From NCBI GenBank assembly GCA_022818135.1, contig JAFMSR010000008.1, positions 8,986,978 through 9,050,977 of the forward strand: a DNA stretch of 64,000 nucleotides, written 5' to 3'. This DNA is from Saxidomus purpurata. Lineage: Eukaryota > Mollusca > Bivalvia > Venerida > Veneridae. Both the position numbers and the translations under genes were made by a program. The stretch's first letter is position 1. Every line of letters begins with the position of its first letter. Below the pieces are notes generated by a model. That model saw only the letters and a program-made list of their open reading frames with translations, did no database searches and was not told the origin of the DNA. This document shows positions 23,988 through 36,203 of the stretch, piece by piece.

Positions 23988-26900
23988 TTCTAACTTAAAG
24001 TATTCAAAGAAAGTATCAAAGACATAATTATTGCTACAAAAAATCAGTTGTCACTTGATACCGGACGCTCTAGAATTTGACTGTAAATGGCGTCGTATTC
24101 AAAAAGGGAAGTCACTCTGTCAACACGCAACAAATGGAAGGTACTCGATGGTCTTGCACTCTCATGGAATGTGATCGATAACAGTAGTCACTCAATTAAC
24201 CCTTACCCTGGTGGCGGTCTTTTAAATTGAGGATGAAAATGTCTTTTTTTTTAATTAAACATATGTATCACATATAGCACATACGCAGTTATTACTTGAG
24301 TTTCGTAATTTAAGGTAGTTCTGATATTACAAAGCGTTTCCTTGATAACGCTCTACAGGTCACAAATTTTATTTAACTTTCATCAAACTTGCTCAGAAGG
24401 TTTCTTGCAACATGTTGATGATCCCAATTGTTTTTGGGGTTAGTGGGTAAAAGGTCAAGGTCACAGTGACCTCCAAAAGCGTTTCATTGAAAACGCTCTA
24501 CAGGTCACAGTTTTCACTCAACTTTCATCAAACTTGCCCAGACGGTTCTTTGTAACATGTAGATGATCCCTATTGTTTTTTGGGTCAGGGGTCAAAGGTC
24601 AAGGTCACATTGACCTCCATTAGATTTTCCTTGATAACACTCTACGGTTCACAGTTTTCACTCAACTTTCATTTAACTTGCTCATAAGGTTCCCTGTATC
24701 ATATAGATGATCTCTATCGATTTTTGCGTTAGTGGATCAAAGGTCAAGATCACAGTGATTCGAACTTTGAAAATCTTTTTTTTGCTCAATATGTTTAGAT
24801 CTCTTTGACCCACAGTCATAGGATGATTGGTCTTACTGAGTAGATGATGACTGTCGTTTTTGGAGTTAGTGGGCCAAAGGTCAAGGTTACAGTAATATCA
24901 TTGAGATCTACATCACCACATTTAATTCTTTCTTTCCTTGATAACATTGCAAAAGATTTTCACAAAACTTACTCAGAACAGACCAGTAGAGCGATATTGG
25001 CCCTTTTGGGCCTCTTGATTAAAATTAAGCTGTGTAATGAGCACATGAGCTTGATAATGACAGTTACAAGTCAGTACTTCAGCCCTTTTGATCAGTGAAT
25101 ATTAAAGAAAAAATGGCACGGCAGATAAGTATGCTCGGCTAAAAAATGGTCAGACCGTCAGACCGCAAGCGTCGGCATTGTTTTATAGAAAATATTCTAG
25201 CAAGTGCTGGAAAGCTTCCTAAAATAGTTAAGGCCCAGCTGTTGAAAGAATTGTAAAGTTCTCATGCTTCTCCATACAGTATACCATGCCATGCTAAAAT
25301 CTGTTGAAGAAATCGTCATGAATTCCAGCATTTGTTCGAAGATTTGAATTTAGTACTATTGAATGCGGTCTTCAGTTCAATGCTTCTGTGTGGGCTTTCC
25401 TGCTAGATTATGAAAAATATTTATCGTAGAATTTCATAGATATTTTCATATTAACAGTGCCATTGACGCTTAAAAAGTAGAACTTTTAGCTGAACAACAA
25501 AGTTACTTTTGTCCTAAAATAGAATGTTCATACATATAGACATCTGTACATAGTTACTCGTAGCAGGTGTCGGTATTGGATGTTAGAATACGTCTTGTGA
25601 TTTTATGATTGCACTAGACATATATATCACTTATGCATATGTTATTATGAAAGTGGGTCTGTTTTGCACGAGTGATGAAATGTGCGGCATATCTCATGTT
25701 CCAGACATGTGTATAATCCAGGAGCAGATAGGACAACGTATCTCCAAACATTTTATTAAATAAATAGTTTAGCTGTATGTATTCAAAATTAAAAAAGAAT
25801 CAAGCAAACCAGAACAAGCACAGAAAAATATCAAAGTTATCAATCAAGCAAACCAGAACAAGCACAGAAAAATATCAAAGATATCAAATTCCAGCAAAGC
25901 CCTGACCATTTTTTCAGTACAGGCTTAGTAGAATACATAGACTTCTCATTCCATTTGTCTATAGTTAGTCGGAGAATCTACCAGAAGGACTACTATAAAT
26001 GATAATAAATATTTCTGTAATGTTAAGTGACTCCTGCTCATACATTTATTAGCTCAGTTGTAACAGATGCCGCCAAAGTGAGTGACATAGAAAAACGCTA
26101 TAATGGATTAAAATGGGAAAATTGAAAGACGGAAGATAGACGCATAAATTAGCAACTTGCTATAGGATGAAAAACAATAAAACTGTCTTAAAACTTAAAA
26201 ATCAAAATCAGTGTTAGGTATAAAAAAAACCTAAAATATAAAGGTTATCCATGTCAGACACCATACCATACTCTCTTTTAGGAGTAGCTTCTTCAACATC
26301 TTTTTAGAAAATTATTAATTTAATCTTCAGATTGATCCTGTGGCAAAATAGAAATTATAGCCACTTACTTCATGAATGTTGGAATAATACTTCAGAAAGA
26401 TTTTTAACAGATCTACATTGTCTGCCTACATACCAGAATCTGTTTTCTTACATATTGCACTGGCATTTCCGATGATTTTACCCGTGCTTGAAAGTCGGTC
26501 TGGAATCCCCACTGTGTCAGTGAATTACTTGTGACGTATCGTGATATATCTTGTGACTTCCACCTTCCCAAACAAAGCATCTGCATATCGCTTGTCTTAT
26601 AGCTCACCTTGTGCACTTTGTGATCGCCCGTTGTTGGCCATCGCCTGTCGTCCATCAACTTCTTTGTTTACACTCCATCACCTTTATTTCGTCAACGGTC
26701 CTAGATCATGTATGCCTATAAGATCTCGAATGAATTTTATTATGGGCTAGACTGGATTAAAACTTCCACAATTACGGACTCTGAATTAACGGAAAATCAA
26801 ATATCTGACGATGTTTTACACTCTACCACCTTCATTTCTTCATTAATCTTAATCATATTTACACATAATGTCTATGACCATAAGATCTTGGATGATTTTG

Positions 26901-27580
26901 AATATGGGCTTATCAGATGAATACTTAGAGAGTTATGGTCCCTGATTGACCAAAAATTGAAATATTTAATTATGTTTACACTCTAGCACCTTCATTGCCT
27001 CAAGTTCTCCAATGAGTTCGTTTATGGACTTGATATGATTAAAATATTTATAGTTATAGCCCCTTGTTTAACAAAATTTGCAATATTGACAATGTTTACA
27101 CTCTGGAACGTAAGTCATTTCTTTCTCAATTGTAATCATATTTAGACAGAATGTGTATGACCAGAAATCCCAGATGAGAATTCTGTGGAAGAACTTCCAT
27201 AAAAATAAAATTTTAATATTTGCATTGCAATAAATTTGCTTAATTGTTAATGTAATATAGACCAGTAACATATACTTAAAGGTTAGATAAATGATGTAGA
27301 ACATGCACCATAAATGCTGACAGTCACATCACTTAAAGCTGGTATGCAGTATTCTAAGCCTTAATTTGGCTGTACTACAACATGTTGATTTCGAAGCACG
27401 CATAGAGCTGGACAGTGCTTTGTATATATTAGGCTTATATTTCATTGAACATGGTATGCAAGCCATGAGGCCATGTACTACAGAAACCCCAAAGTTATTT
27501 TAATGAATATTGACCTGATTAAAAAGTTCGGCTTATTGGTTAGGTATATAGTTACTAGTGATCATGTATATTTTTTACAG
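23988..27580. other. Non-coding: between CBR1-like copy 2 and PAM16 copy 2
   Basis: Repeats unit 1 order: CBR1 5' flank, GGTCAAGGTCAC block (about 24330-25015), then AGCTCACC-type repeat (about 26600-27190). A 45-bp tandem duplication (AAGCAAACCAGAACAAGCAC twice) lies at about 25799-25883. No PAM16 N-terminal exon seen. Confidence 0.65.
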
Positions 27581-27703
27581 GAAGCAAAAGAGATACTGAA
27601 TGTTTCGGACATGAATGATGCAGAATCAATGCAGAAGAACTATGACCATCTTTTCGCCATAAATGAGAAATCTAAAGGAGGATCATTTTATTTACAATCA
27701 AAG
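27581..27703 (+). pseudogene. PAM16: PAM16/TIM16-like, single remaining exon, copy 2
   Basis: This 41-codon exon encodes the same residues as unit 1 exon 12731-12853 ([10 protein letters not shown] to GGSFYLQSK) with intact AG acceptor and GTATGA donor. Fifteen to twenty-five bases after the donor context the sequence jumps into the 3' end of CBR1-like copy 3, so the final coding exon (VVRAKERLD onward) is gone. With no N-terminal exon upstream and no last exon, this copy cannot encode a full PAM16. The exon still looks unbroken, which fits recent loss. Confidence 0.85.
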
Positions 27704-30262
27704 GTATGATACATGTACACAGGAGCAAATCCAGTAAATTAGTAGTCGCTAGTGCCTTCTTTTGTTTTCACAAAAGTCCATGTAATCATGGCCAGGTTAG
27801 AATCTTCCTGTCTACCAGAAAGTTGCCTTTTGGACTTGTAGCGTTTGGAGGCAGAAGTGCCAGGTAGAGAGGAGTGTCTGCTCCTGTAATATTCAAACAC
27901 AAAACACTTCATCATTCATACTGTAACAAGCATTAGAGTTTAATGCAAACTTCTAAATTTAAACTATCTTCCTTTAACATACGTTAAGTCTACGATTCAG
28001 CACTATTTAAGCACACAATTAACTCCTTATCTCTTATTTGTTTTATCTCTTATTTGTTATGTGAAAATATCAGAAAACTTAATAAGCAGTTTTTTTAATA
28101 GCATGGTAATCAAATACAAGTTACAAGAAGAACTTATTAAGTTCCCCAGATGTCTACTCATGCAAACTGAATGTAAATACTGTCCACATTCACCTTCATT
28201 AGGAACTTCTCTTCATCTACATGTATTTTCTTCCTTAATATTTAGATATGCCAAAATGCTCAACTACATTTTACAAGATCTGTTATTTTTCTCACTATTT
28301 GAGTAGTTAAGTGAAACAACATTTAACTAACCTTGATCTGTAGTTTATATGACCAGTTGTACATAAGTGGTTAGCACAGTACAACTACATTGAATGTGAG
28401 TAACGCGCCTTAATCTGGCTACCATTAATGAATACAATCATGTAGTCATGTCTAAAGTTAATGTAAGCTGTTCAAATGAACTTACCTTCATCTACTGTCT
28501 TGGGACCTTCATGGTTAGACATATCTGTGTCAACATACCCTGGACAACACTGTGAAATATAACAAATTTGTCTCATTTCATCAATCTATAGTCTAGTAAT
28601 GCTCAAAAGCACTTATAATGAATTAATGTTATTCATAACCTGAAACATACTATCACAGTCTTCCATGAATACATATAATTATGTATAGATGTGTAATTGT
28701 ATTCTGACAGGAATGGACCTATCCTTTTCAACATTCTATGAAGTAAATTCTGGATATAAGTTTCCCAAAAATAAAATGTAAATCTAAATTTGAAAGGGCC
28801 CTACTACAATAGCACTGGGAGTGATTAGCATTTTACACTTTATATACAGTTATGACTGTTGTTGCTCAGGCTGAAATATCAAAAACTGTTGACAAATGTA
28901 GGGTTAACGCACGTCTTTTCTTGTTATAATATCGGTAGAATCCTGAGGTATGACAGGTGCCGACCAAGCCCAGTAGGGCCAGGGTACCAACATATCCCGA
29001 GGATTGTTGCAGGTGTTATGACAAAAAAACGTTTGTTAACGCTATTTCAGCATAAAAAATCCAAAACATACGAATGAAACGCTGTTACTGGTAGGACGTT
29101 GTATTTGCGGGACAATGTCCGTGTTGTTAATGTCATATTTATGACGTCACCAGTGAATTAAGCCCGGTACTGTTAACACCGTGCTTGATGAAAAACTTGG
29201 AAGACAGGTCCATTGTTTACTATGGCCCTGTAATGCGCATAAATGAAAACTAGTTATAACAGTGCGTGAATCTCCCTGTTAACACTGTTCAAACACCGGC
29301 AAAATGGACGTACAAAAACAGCACATTTCGTTAAAGTAGGCAGACCCGTACAAAAACAAAAAACATACAATACACAACACGTTGAGTTCATGTATCACTG
29401 AAATACAAGATTCAATAGAAAGTATGAAGACTTACAGCATTAACAATGATGTCAGATTTGGAGTCTTTGTCAAACTCTTTCTGCTGAACAAAAGACATCA
29501 GGGTAACTCCAATTTTTGAACACCCGTACGCGGACTGAGGCCATCCTTTCTTTTCGCAACTTCCATCTTTTGCTGAACTGAAAATAATCAACTAGAACTA
29601 TCAATGACTGAGATTAAAGTATCAGCAATAAAGTTCTGATAAAAATGGAATGAATATAACCGAGGTCCTTTCCAAGCCTGCTTCAACAAACATCAGTTTA
29701 GTAACTAGAGGTTAAGGATTTGGTTCTTCATCACAGTGTTTTATTCATTGAAAGCAGTTAAAGGATCAATATCACATCTGATTACTGCTATTATAGCATA
29801 CGGGTTGAGTATCTGCTTTGTGTGTCTGAGGTTGCATGTTCGAACCCTAGCATATCATACTTAAGATATGATAACTCCTTTGCTTGGCACTAAAAGGGTA
29901 ACAACGGGGAGAGTAAGAGGAGATTCTTGTTTCTTAGAAAATATAAGAATAATACTATTTACTGGATATCCTATTTGTTGCTAACAAGATAATTTTATGT
30001 AGCTGTTATGGTCTGTTAATTAAATACATCTTTCTCTTTATCTCGCAACGCATTTTCCCTGAAAGTGGAGAGTTCAAGAGTGACTCCTCCCTCTGGTAAA
30101 AGCATCAACTACATGTATTTCTAATGGCTAAGAACCCTGCAGATTCAAGTAGGTCCCAATTTTATCAGTACTCAATTGCAACCATGTATACCAACTTCCG
30201 TCCAGTCCCTCTAATTTACCTGCATGAGCAGACCATAAAAGCATTGTAAAATAATAATCATA

Positions 30263-31640
30263 CAGTCGAGTCTCGATTATTCGAAGTGTCGGGGACCAAG
30301 ATTTTACTTCGAATAATCCATGGGTTCGAATAATCCAAGTCCCGAAGATGGCCAGCTGATTATTATGTAAATCGTCAATATATACATGTATATAGCTATC
30401 ATGAACGCTTAACGTAATATACATTGCGTATATGATTTAGATGAAAGGAAAAGGAAAACAGAAATAAATCATATCAAACTTTTTAATTTATTTTTCATCA
30501 AATCATCGTAAATATTATGCATACATTTCTAATAATTTACAGGAAAAATGCGTAAACAGGAAATAGAACTAACATATTTACAACTACATCACTATTTCGT
30601 TGTCATCCCATATAAATACATTTTAAGAGCATTTACTGTTTGAAAAAGATGTAATAACAGTCTGTTTGGAGCACTTTTTACGGAGATCGTCCTTCACAAC
30701 ACTATCGACATTAAACACAGAGATCTTAAAAGTCCTACATATTCTTTCTCACGGAAATGGTTTGATAACGTCTTTATAGCCTTAGTAGGTCTTCGGAGGT
30801 TGAATTTGTTGTTGCTGTTCTTCTTCGTCGTCGTCATCTTCGTCGTTTTCTTCTTCTGTGATCGGATTTCGTCTGGATTTCACTTCTTCGATTATGGATT
30901 CATCAGATATGTCAGCACTAGTCTGAATATTTTCGTCAACATTGATGAATTCTGATATGGTTTTTTCTGTTAAGCACAACGTTCTAAAATTGCCGCATAC
31001 TTTTCTTCAATAGATTTACTTTCTTTTTTCCTTTTTACACCCTTTCCACCCGTTGCTGATCTGGGTATCCCCCCGGGGCCGGGTCCTTTGCCAGATTGCT
31101 CAGTACGGATAGAAAGGAATATATCAGCGATCTGGGTATCCCCCGTTACCGGGTCCTTCCAATTCTCAGCCAAAATTTCTTCTGCACAAGTAGAAGTCAT
31201 TTTTTCTTCTGTCAGTTAGATTAAAAGTCATGCTTTAAATAGGCTGGTTGTTTGCTTTTGAAATTAAAGGTGAACATCTTTAACCGACTTTCAAACAAAA
31301 ACGAAAGTTGTTCCTTTGATATTAAACAACAAGATTAAGCCAGTATGTAATTATCACACCTTAGCACTTATAACGCGCCGACCGCGTGTCGTTTTTCCAG
31401 TTGAACGTGTCGTAATTATTGGTTTGATTTGAAAGGATTTCGAATAATGGGTGTGAAATTTCGTACAAACTTGTCAATCGGACTGAAAAACACTTCGAAA
31501 ACACCAGGTATTCGTAAACCATTTCGAATAACCCGTTTATTTTTTATCACTTATATATAAAACATTTCGGGACCGAATAATGTCTTCGGATTACACCGGG
31601 TATACGAATAATAGGTTGTTGAATAATCGGGGTCCAACTG
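30263..31640 (-). mobile_element. pogo/Tigger-like DNA transposon, internally deleted
   Basis: Termini CAGTCGAGTCTCGATTATTC and, inverted, CAGTTGGACCCCGATTATTC are flanked by TA (30261-30262, 31641-31642). Units 1 and 2 show the empty site (for example near 5450, ATAATCATTCATG). Two minus-strand open frames remain. 31200-30970 has a basic stretch and SIEEKYAAIL, resembling the start of an N-terminal psq/HTH DNA-binding region. 30979-30782 has FINVDENIQTSADISDESI followed by an acidic tail, resembling a Tigger-type transposase C-terminus. The DDE catalytic core that should lie between them is missing, so the element is non-autonomous. A GATCTGGGTATCCCCC segment is repeated inside the first frame. 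Confidence 0.8.
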
Positions 31641-32136
31641 TACATGATTTTATGCAGTTCCTTGTAAATTATGCATAACGTACCTGACAAACTCAGTCAT
31701 AAGCTGTTCAACCTTGGTTAAGTCCAAATCCTTGGCAAGAAATCTTGAATTAAGCTCAGCACTGCATTTTTCAGCTGCCCACTTACTGGTCATACTGGAT
31801 ACATTGACTACCCTGGTTTAAAAAGAAAACGAACTATCACTGAAGGTGATGAATACCACCACACACCACTTGCACACAGAACATGAACCTAAATGTAATA
31901 TCATGAAGCTTTTGAATAGGACAGCATAATGATTATATCATAACACATCTAGAGTTGGTACAAGTCATTCCTGTGAAGTTCAAGTCTGGCCAGGGGTTTT
32001 TGAGATAAAGCACATACAAAGCTGTTTTGAAAATAAAACAGAGAGCCATTAACAAGTGAAAAAATAATCTGAACGAAAACTGCCAAGAGATAGCACAACT
32101 GGGCTTAGTGCCAGAAAACTCCTGTTCAGTTTCCTT

Positions 32137-32571
32137 CTATTCTGTTCTAGGGTTTTGGACAAGCTGACTCCAGTACTACCCCTGTTACAACTTGGTTGTT
32201 TCGGGGGTATACTACCTGAAATCCTTCTTTCACAACTTTACACTAATCACTCAGGGAGCACTATATTAACATAGCATACCGACTCAAGTTATTCATTTCT
32301 TTTGTACAGATGCCTTTTAGTTTAAACATATTTTATTCCCATATATACACATGTATACACACAGTTTAACAATTACAAATATACATAATGGAAAAGGATA
32401 AGAATGAAAGACAACATGTCTTATACAATTCTTCTCCCTGACAATACTTCTTTGTACTAGACCTGTACAATTTTGAAAGTAAATTCGGGTGATACAATGA
32501 TATATAAATCTATTTAGGATGAAAAAAGAACTTATATAAATTTAAGGTTTTGCAAAAGTAATAGGATGGAT

Positions 32572-32610
<39 letters not shown>

Positions 32611-32611
32611 C

Positions 32612-32664
<53 letters not shown>

Positions 32665-33198
32665 GAGAGATGTCTCACGCAAACGTAATAAATTATGTAA
32701 ATCTTTTGCTGTCAATGTATAAAGCATTGAACCTGGTGAAATATAAATGTATTTTCTTGGTCTGAGAGGGTTGAATCACCAAAAAGAAGTAGGGGTAGAC
32801 TTAGTTCGAAGTCCCGAAGCTGTATTGCGGATCATTTGGAGAAGCTGGCATTCAAAGAAAAAGTGGTAATTTGACTCAATCTGTCCACATGTACACAGAG
32901 ATCTTGCAGAAATATTACATAGATGTAAGTGGTAGTTGAGTGAGCTACATTTGGTACGTAGACGTGTATATATGCAGCACTTGGAGCTCTATTCTGTTCT
33001 AGGGTTTTGGACATGAAACGTGCACTAGATGGTGCCAACAGACTGATGGACAAGCTGAATCCAGTACTACCCCTGTTACAACTTGGTTGTTTCGGGTTAT
33101 ACTACCTGAAATCCTTTCACAACTTTACACTAATCACTCAGGGAGCACTATATTAACATAGCATACCGACTCAAGTTATTCATTTCTTTTGTACAGAT
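32137..33198. repeat. Local duplication in CBR1-like copy 3 intron
   Basis: About 170 bases starting CTATTCTGTTCTAGGG occur at 32137-32310 and again at 32988-33198, separated by about 680 bases of unrelated sequence that includes the GA/GACA microsatellite. Units 1 and 2 have one copy. The second copy is closer to the ancestral form (it keeps the GACATGAAACGTG part). Confidence 0.7.
32572..32670. repeat. GA / GACA compound microsatellite
   Basis: Uninterrupted GA repeats are followed by GACAGAGA and then about twelve GACA units. The leucine/serine/cysteine-rich open frame over it is an artefact. Confidence 0.95.
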
Positions 33199-34262
33199 AT
33201 CTTTTTGTACCTCAGTTGAGCTAATGGATAACATGAGCAATATGTAATGTACTTGTGATCAATATGGTCATTAATCATTTCTTAACTGCGAGTGTAGCTT
33301 TCATTTTCATTTTATTTACTTGTTTCTTTCTCTCTGAACTATTTTTATTTTGCTTTCTTTACCTGGACCTGAATGATTAGGGATACATATTTACCATACA
33401 TACCTGGCATGTGGCCTCAGTAGTGGGAAAAACTTTTTGCAAACATTCAATGTTCCCCAGAAGTTGGTAGCTACTGTTATTTCAGCTTGTTGTGGAAATG
33501 GTTCTGTGGCTGTCATCTGTGTGAATAGTTAATGTAATATAAACATTAGTATACCCTGAATAAAGAATTTAAACATTACTACATTGTTTTACAATAAACA
33601 TTTCCCCAGCTATATAGTTTAATATCTAATAAACTTACAATTTTCAAAGCCATGGCAAATTAAGTCATTCTGAAAGTTTGTACAACATTATTCAACCTAG
33701 CTTAGCAGACACAGGTGTTTTGATATATACATGTACCAGTGCACATGCAGAATGTACTAAGCTTCTGATACTTACTCAGTAAAAACCTGTTTCTTGTTTC
33801 TTTAGAAGCAAGTTACCTCCCTTCCAATGTTCCTGTTTAACACCTTCTGTATTTAATTGAAAATCACTTCAGTTATTTTACCGAGTTGTATTCCCTTTAC
33901 GAGACTTTTAACATTTTCAAAGCAAGTGTCTGTTTTTATAAAGCAATGGCTATCATAAACTGACTGCCCTGCTTGATCGTATAAAGTCATATGATCTCCT
34001 ACACTGCTAAGTTAACAAACCTCTGTCTCTATACTTTGCCTCTTTTTTGGCCAAGTTTTCAACAATGATAAAGAATATGAGGCCACTGATTTCAACAAAT
34101 ATGGGCTGAAACAGTGATGTGACAAAAGTTTCTTTTCTGTCCATTAAAATACCAATCAATAGTAACCGCCTTGGAAAAAATTGTCAAATACTGAGTTGTA
34201 ACTTTTGCTGGTTATTGAACTTGGTTGAGACTGGCGTAAAAAAAGAAACGCTTGCTGACAAC

Positions 34263-34683
34263 TAGGTGTGTCACGTTTACACGTGTACACGGAAGCGTTT
34301 CGATTAGCAGTGCTAAACGTTTAGTGTAAAATAACACATACAACAGCTTAGTTAATAACATCTACATTATTATTGAACCGGACTGTGTACTATAACTTAT
34401 ATAAGTCACATGATTGAAAATATATGTATTATATATGGTCGATGAATTTGAATTCATGTATTGGGGCGATCTGGACGTCTACATAGTTAAATGATTACGT
34501 ATCTAAAACGGCAGACATATTTAAACAGGTATGTAATATTTGTTACTTCAAAGAATATTGTTTTGAACGCAGCATGTATGATGATTTACTGAAACTGATG
34601 TAAACAACGTGTAAACGGATCCGTTTCGTTTAGTGATAGACGTGTACACGTTGTTTACCAAATCTCTAAACGTGACACCCCTA
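34263..34683. mobile_element. hAT-like MITE (421 bp)
   Basis: Ends TAGGTGTGTCACGTTTA and, inverted, TAGGGGTGTCACGTTTA. Both flanks end or start with GACAAC (34257-34262 and 34686-34691), compatible with an imperfect 8-bp hAT target duplication. Units 1 and 2 have the uninterrupted site (CTGACAACACAACATGG near 7408 and 21967). The interior contains further inverted pieces (ACGTGTACACG). No coding capacity. Confidence 0.75.
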
Positions 34684-34747
34684 AAGACAACATGGTTCAT
34701 ATGGAAGAAATGCATATGTGTAAACATTGTTTTAGAATAAACAGAAC

Positions 34748-36203
34748 TATGGTGGCATATTTCTGCCACCACATAACCACTTAATTATCACGTTATATTA
34801 ACTAGTTATCACGTTATATTAACTAGTTACTCACTTAATTATCATGATAAATATCTGATTAACGCATTAATTTTTATGTTAACAGATACTTATGTCAACA
34901 TGATAATTATGTGGTTAACTAGTTATGTAACTAGTTAGTCAGATAAATATCGTGATAATTATGTCGTTAACTAGTTATGTAACTAGTTAGTCAGATAATT
35001 ATCGTATAGTTACATAACTAGTTAACGACATAATTATCACAATACTTATTAACTAGTTAGTCAGATAAGTATCGTGTTAATTATGTGATTAACCACATAA
35101 TTATCACGATACTTATTAACTAGTTAGTGAGATAAGTATCGTGATAATTATGTTGTTAACTAGTTATGTAACTAGTTAATCAGATAATTAACACGATAAT
35201 TATCTGACTAACTAGTTACATAACTAGTTAACCACATAATTATCATGATACTTATCTCACTAACTAGTTAATAAGTATCGTGATAATTATGTGATTAACT
35301 AGTTATGTAACTAGTTAATCAGATAAGTATCGTGATAATTATGTGGTTAACTAGTTATGTAACTAGTTAATCAGATAAGTATCGTGTTAATTATCTGATT
35401 AACTAGTTACATAACTAGTTAACCACATAATTATCACGAGTATCGTGTTAATTATCTGATTAACTAGTTACATAACTAGTTAACCACATAATTATCACGA
35501 TACTTATCTATCTAACTACTTACATAACTAGATAACCACAAAATTATCACGATACTTATCTGACCAACTAGTTAACGACATAATTATCATGATACTTATC
35601 AGACTAACTAATTAAATAACTAGTAATCAACATAATTATCGTGTTAATTATCTGATTAACTAGTTACATAACTAGTTAACGACATAATTATCACGATACT
35701 TATCTTACTAACTAGTAAACGACATATTTATCATGATACTTATCTTACTAACTAGTTAACGACATAATTATCACGATACTTATCTGACTAACTAGTTACA
35801 TAACTAGTTAACGACATAATTATCGTGTTAATTATGTGATTAACTAGTTACATAACTAGTTAATCACATAATTATCACGATACTTATTAACTAGTTAGTG
35901 AGATAAGTATCGTGATAATTATGTCGTTAACTAGTTATGTAACTAGTCAGATAATTAACACGATACTTATCTGATTAACTAGTTACATAACACGTTAACC
36001 ACTTAATAGATATCTAAAATATCATTATGTAGGTATCTGTTGGCAGTAGTGGGCAGTAACATACACTTTTTGTGTTGACATAAATATCTGTTGACATAAA
36101 AATTAACGCGTTAATCAGACATTTATCATGATAATTAAGTGAGTAACTAGTTATATAACGTGATAATTAAGTGGTTATGTGGTGGCAGAAATATGCCACC
36201 ATA
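34748..36203. mobile_element. Foldback-like element built of TAACTAGTTA palindromes, hairpin termini
   Basis: The ends are TATGGTGGC and GCCACCATA, flanked by CAGAAC on both sides (34742-34747, 36204-36209; possibly ACAGAAC). The inverted ends match over at least 130 bases. Each end is itself a hairpin (GGTGGCA, loop TATTTC, TGCCACC). Between about 34900 and 35990 the interior is almost entirely short modules in both orientations: TAACTAGTTA, ATAACTAGTTAAC, ATAATTATCACGATA, and linkers CACA or GACA. A short unique part near 36000-36090 includes GTTGGCAGTAGTGGGCAGT. No coding capacity. Units 1 and 2 have the empty site. It sits in the exon 4/exon 3 intron of CBR1-like copy 3. Confidence 0.85.

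Larger units (their letters stand above)
14631..27738. repeat. Tandem segmental duplication, unit 2
   Basis: Colinear copy of unit 1, with roughly 2% difference in coding exons by eye and somewhat more in introns, plus indels. It stops abruptly at about 27738, fifteen bases into what in unit 1 continues as the last PAM16 intron (compare 12853-12900). The part equivalent to 12890-14630 is missing. Private changes are an 826-bp insertion at 20395-21220, a roughly 235-bp tandem duplication near 22843-23310, a 45-bp tandem duplication near 25800-25880, and loss of the segment equivalent to about 4000-4490. Confidence 0.93.

Noticed and set aside
32542..32727. Frame rich in LSVCLSVCLS
   Set aside because: Translation of the GA/GACA microsatellite.
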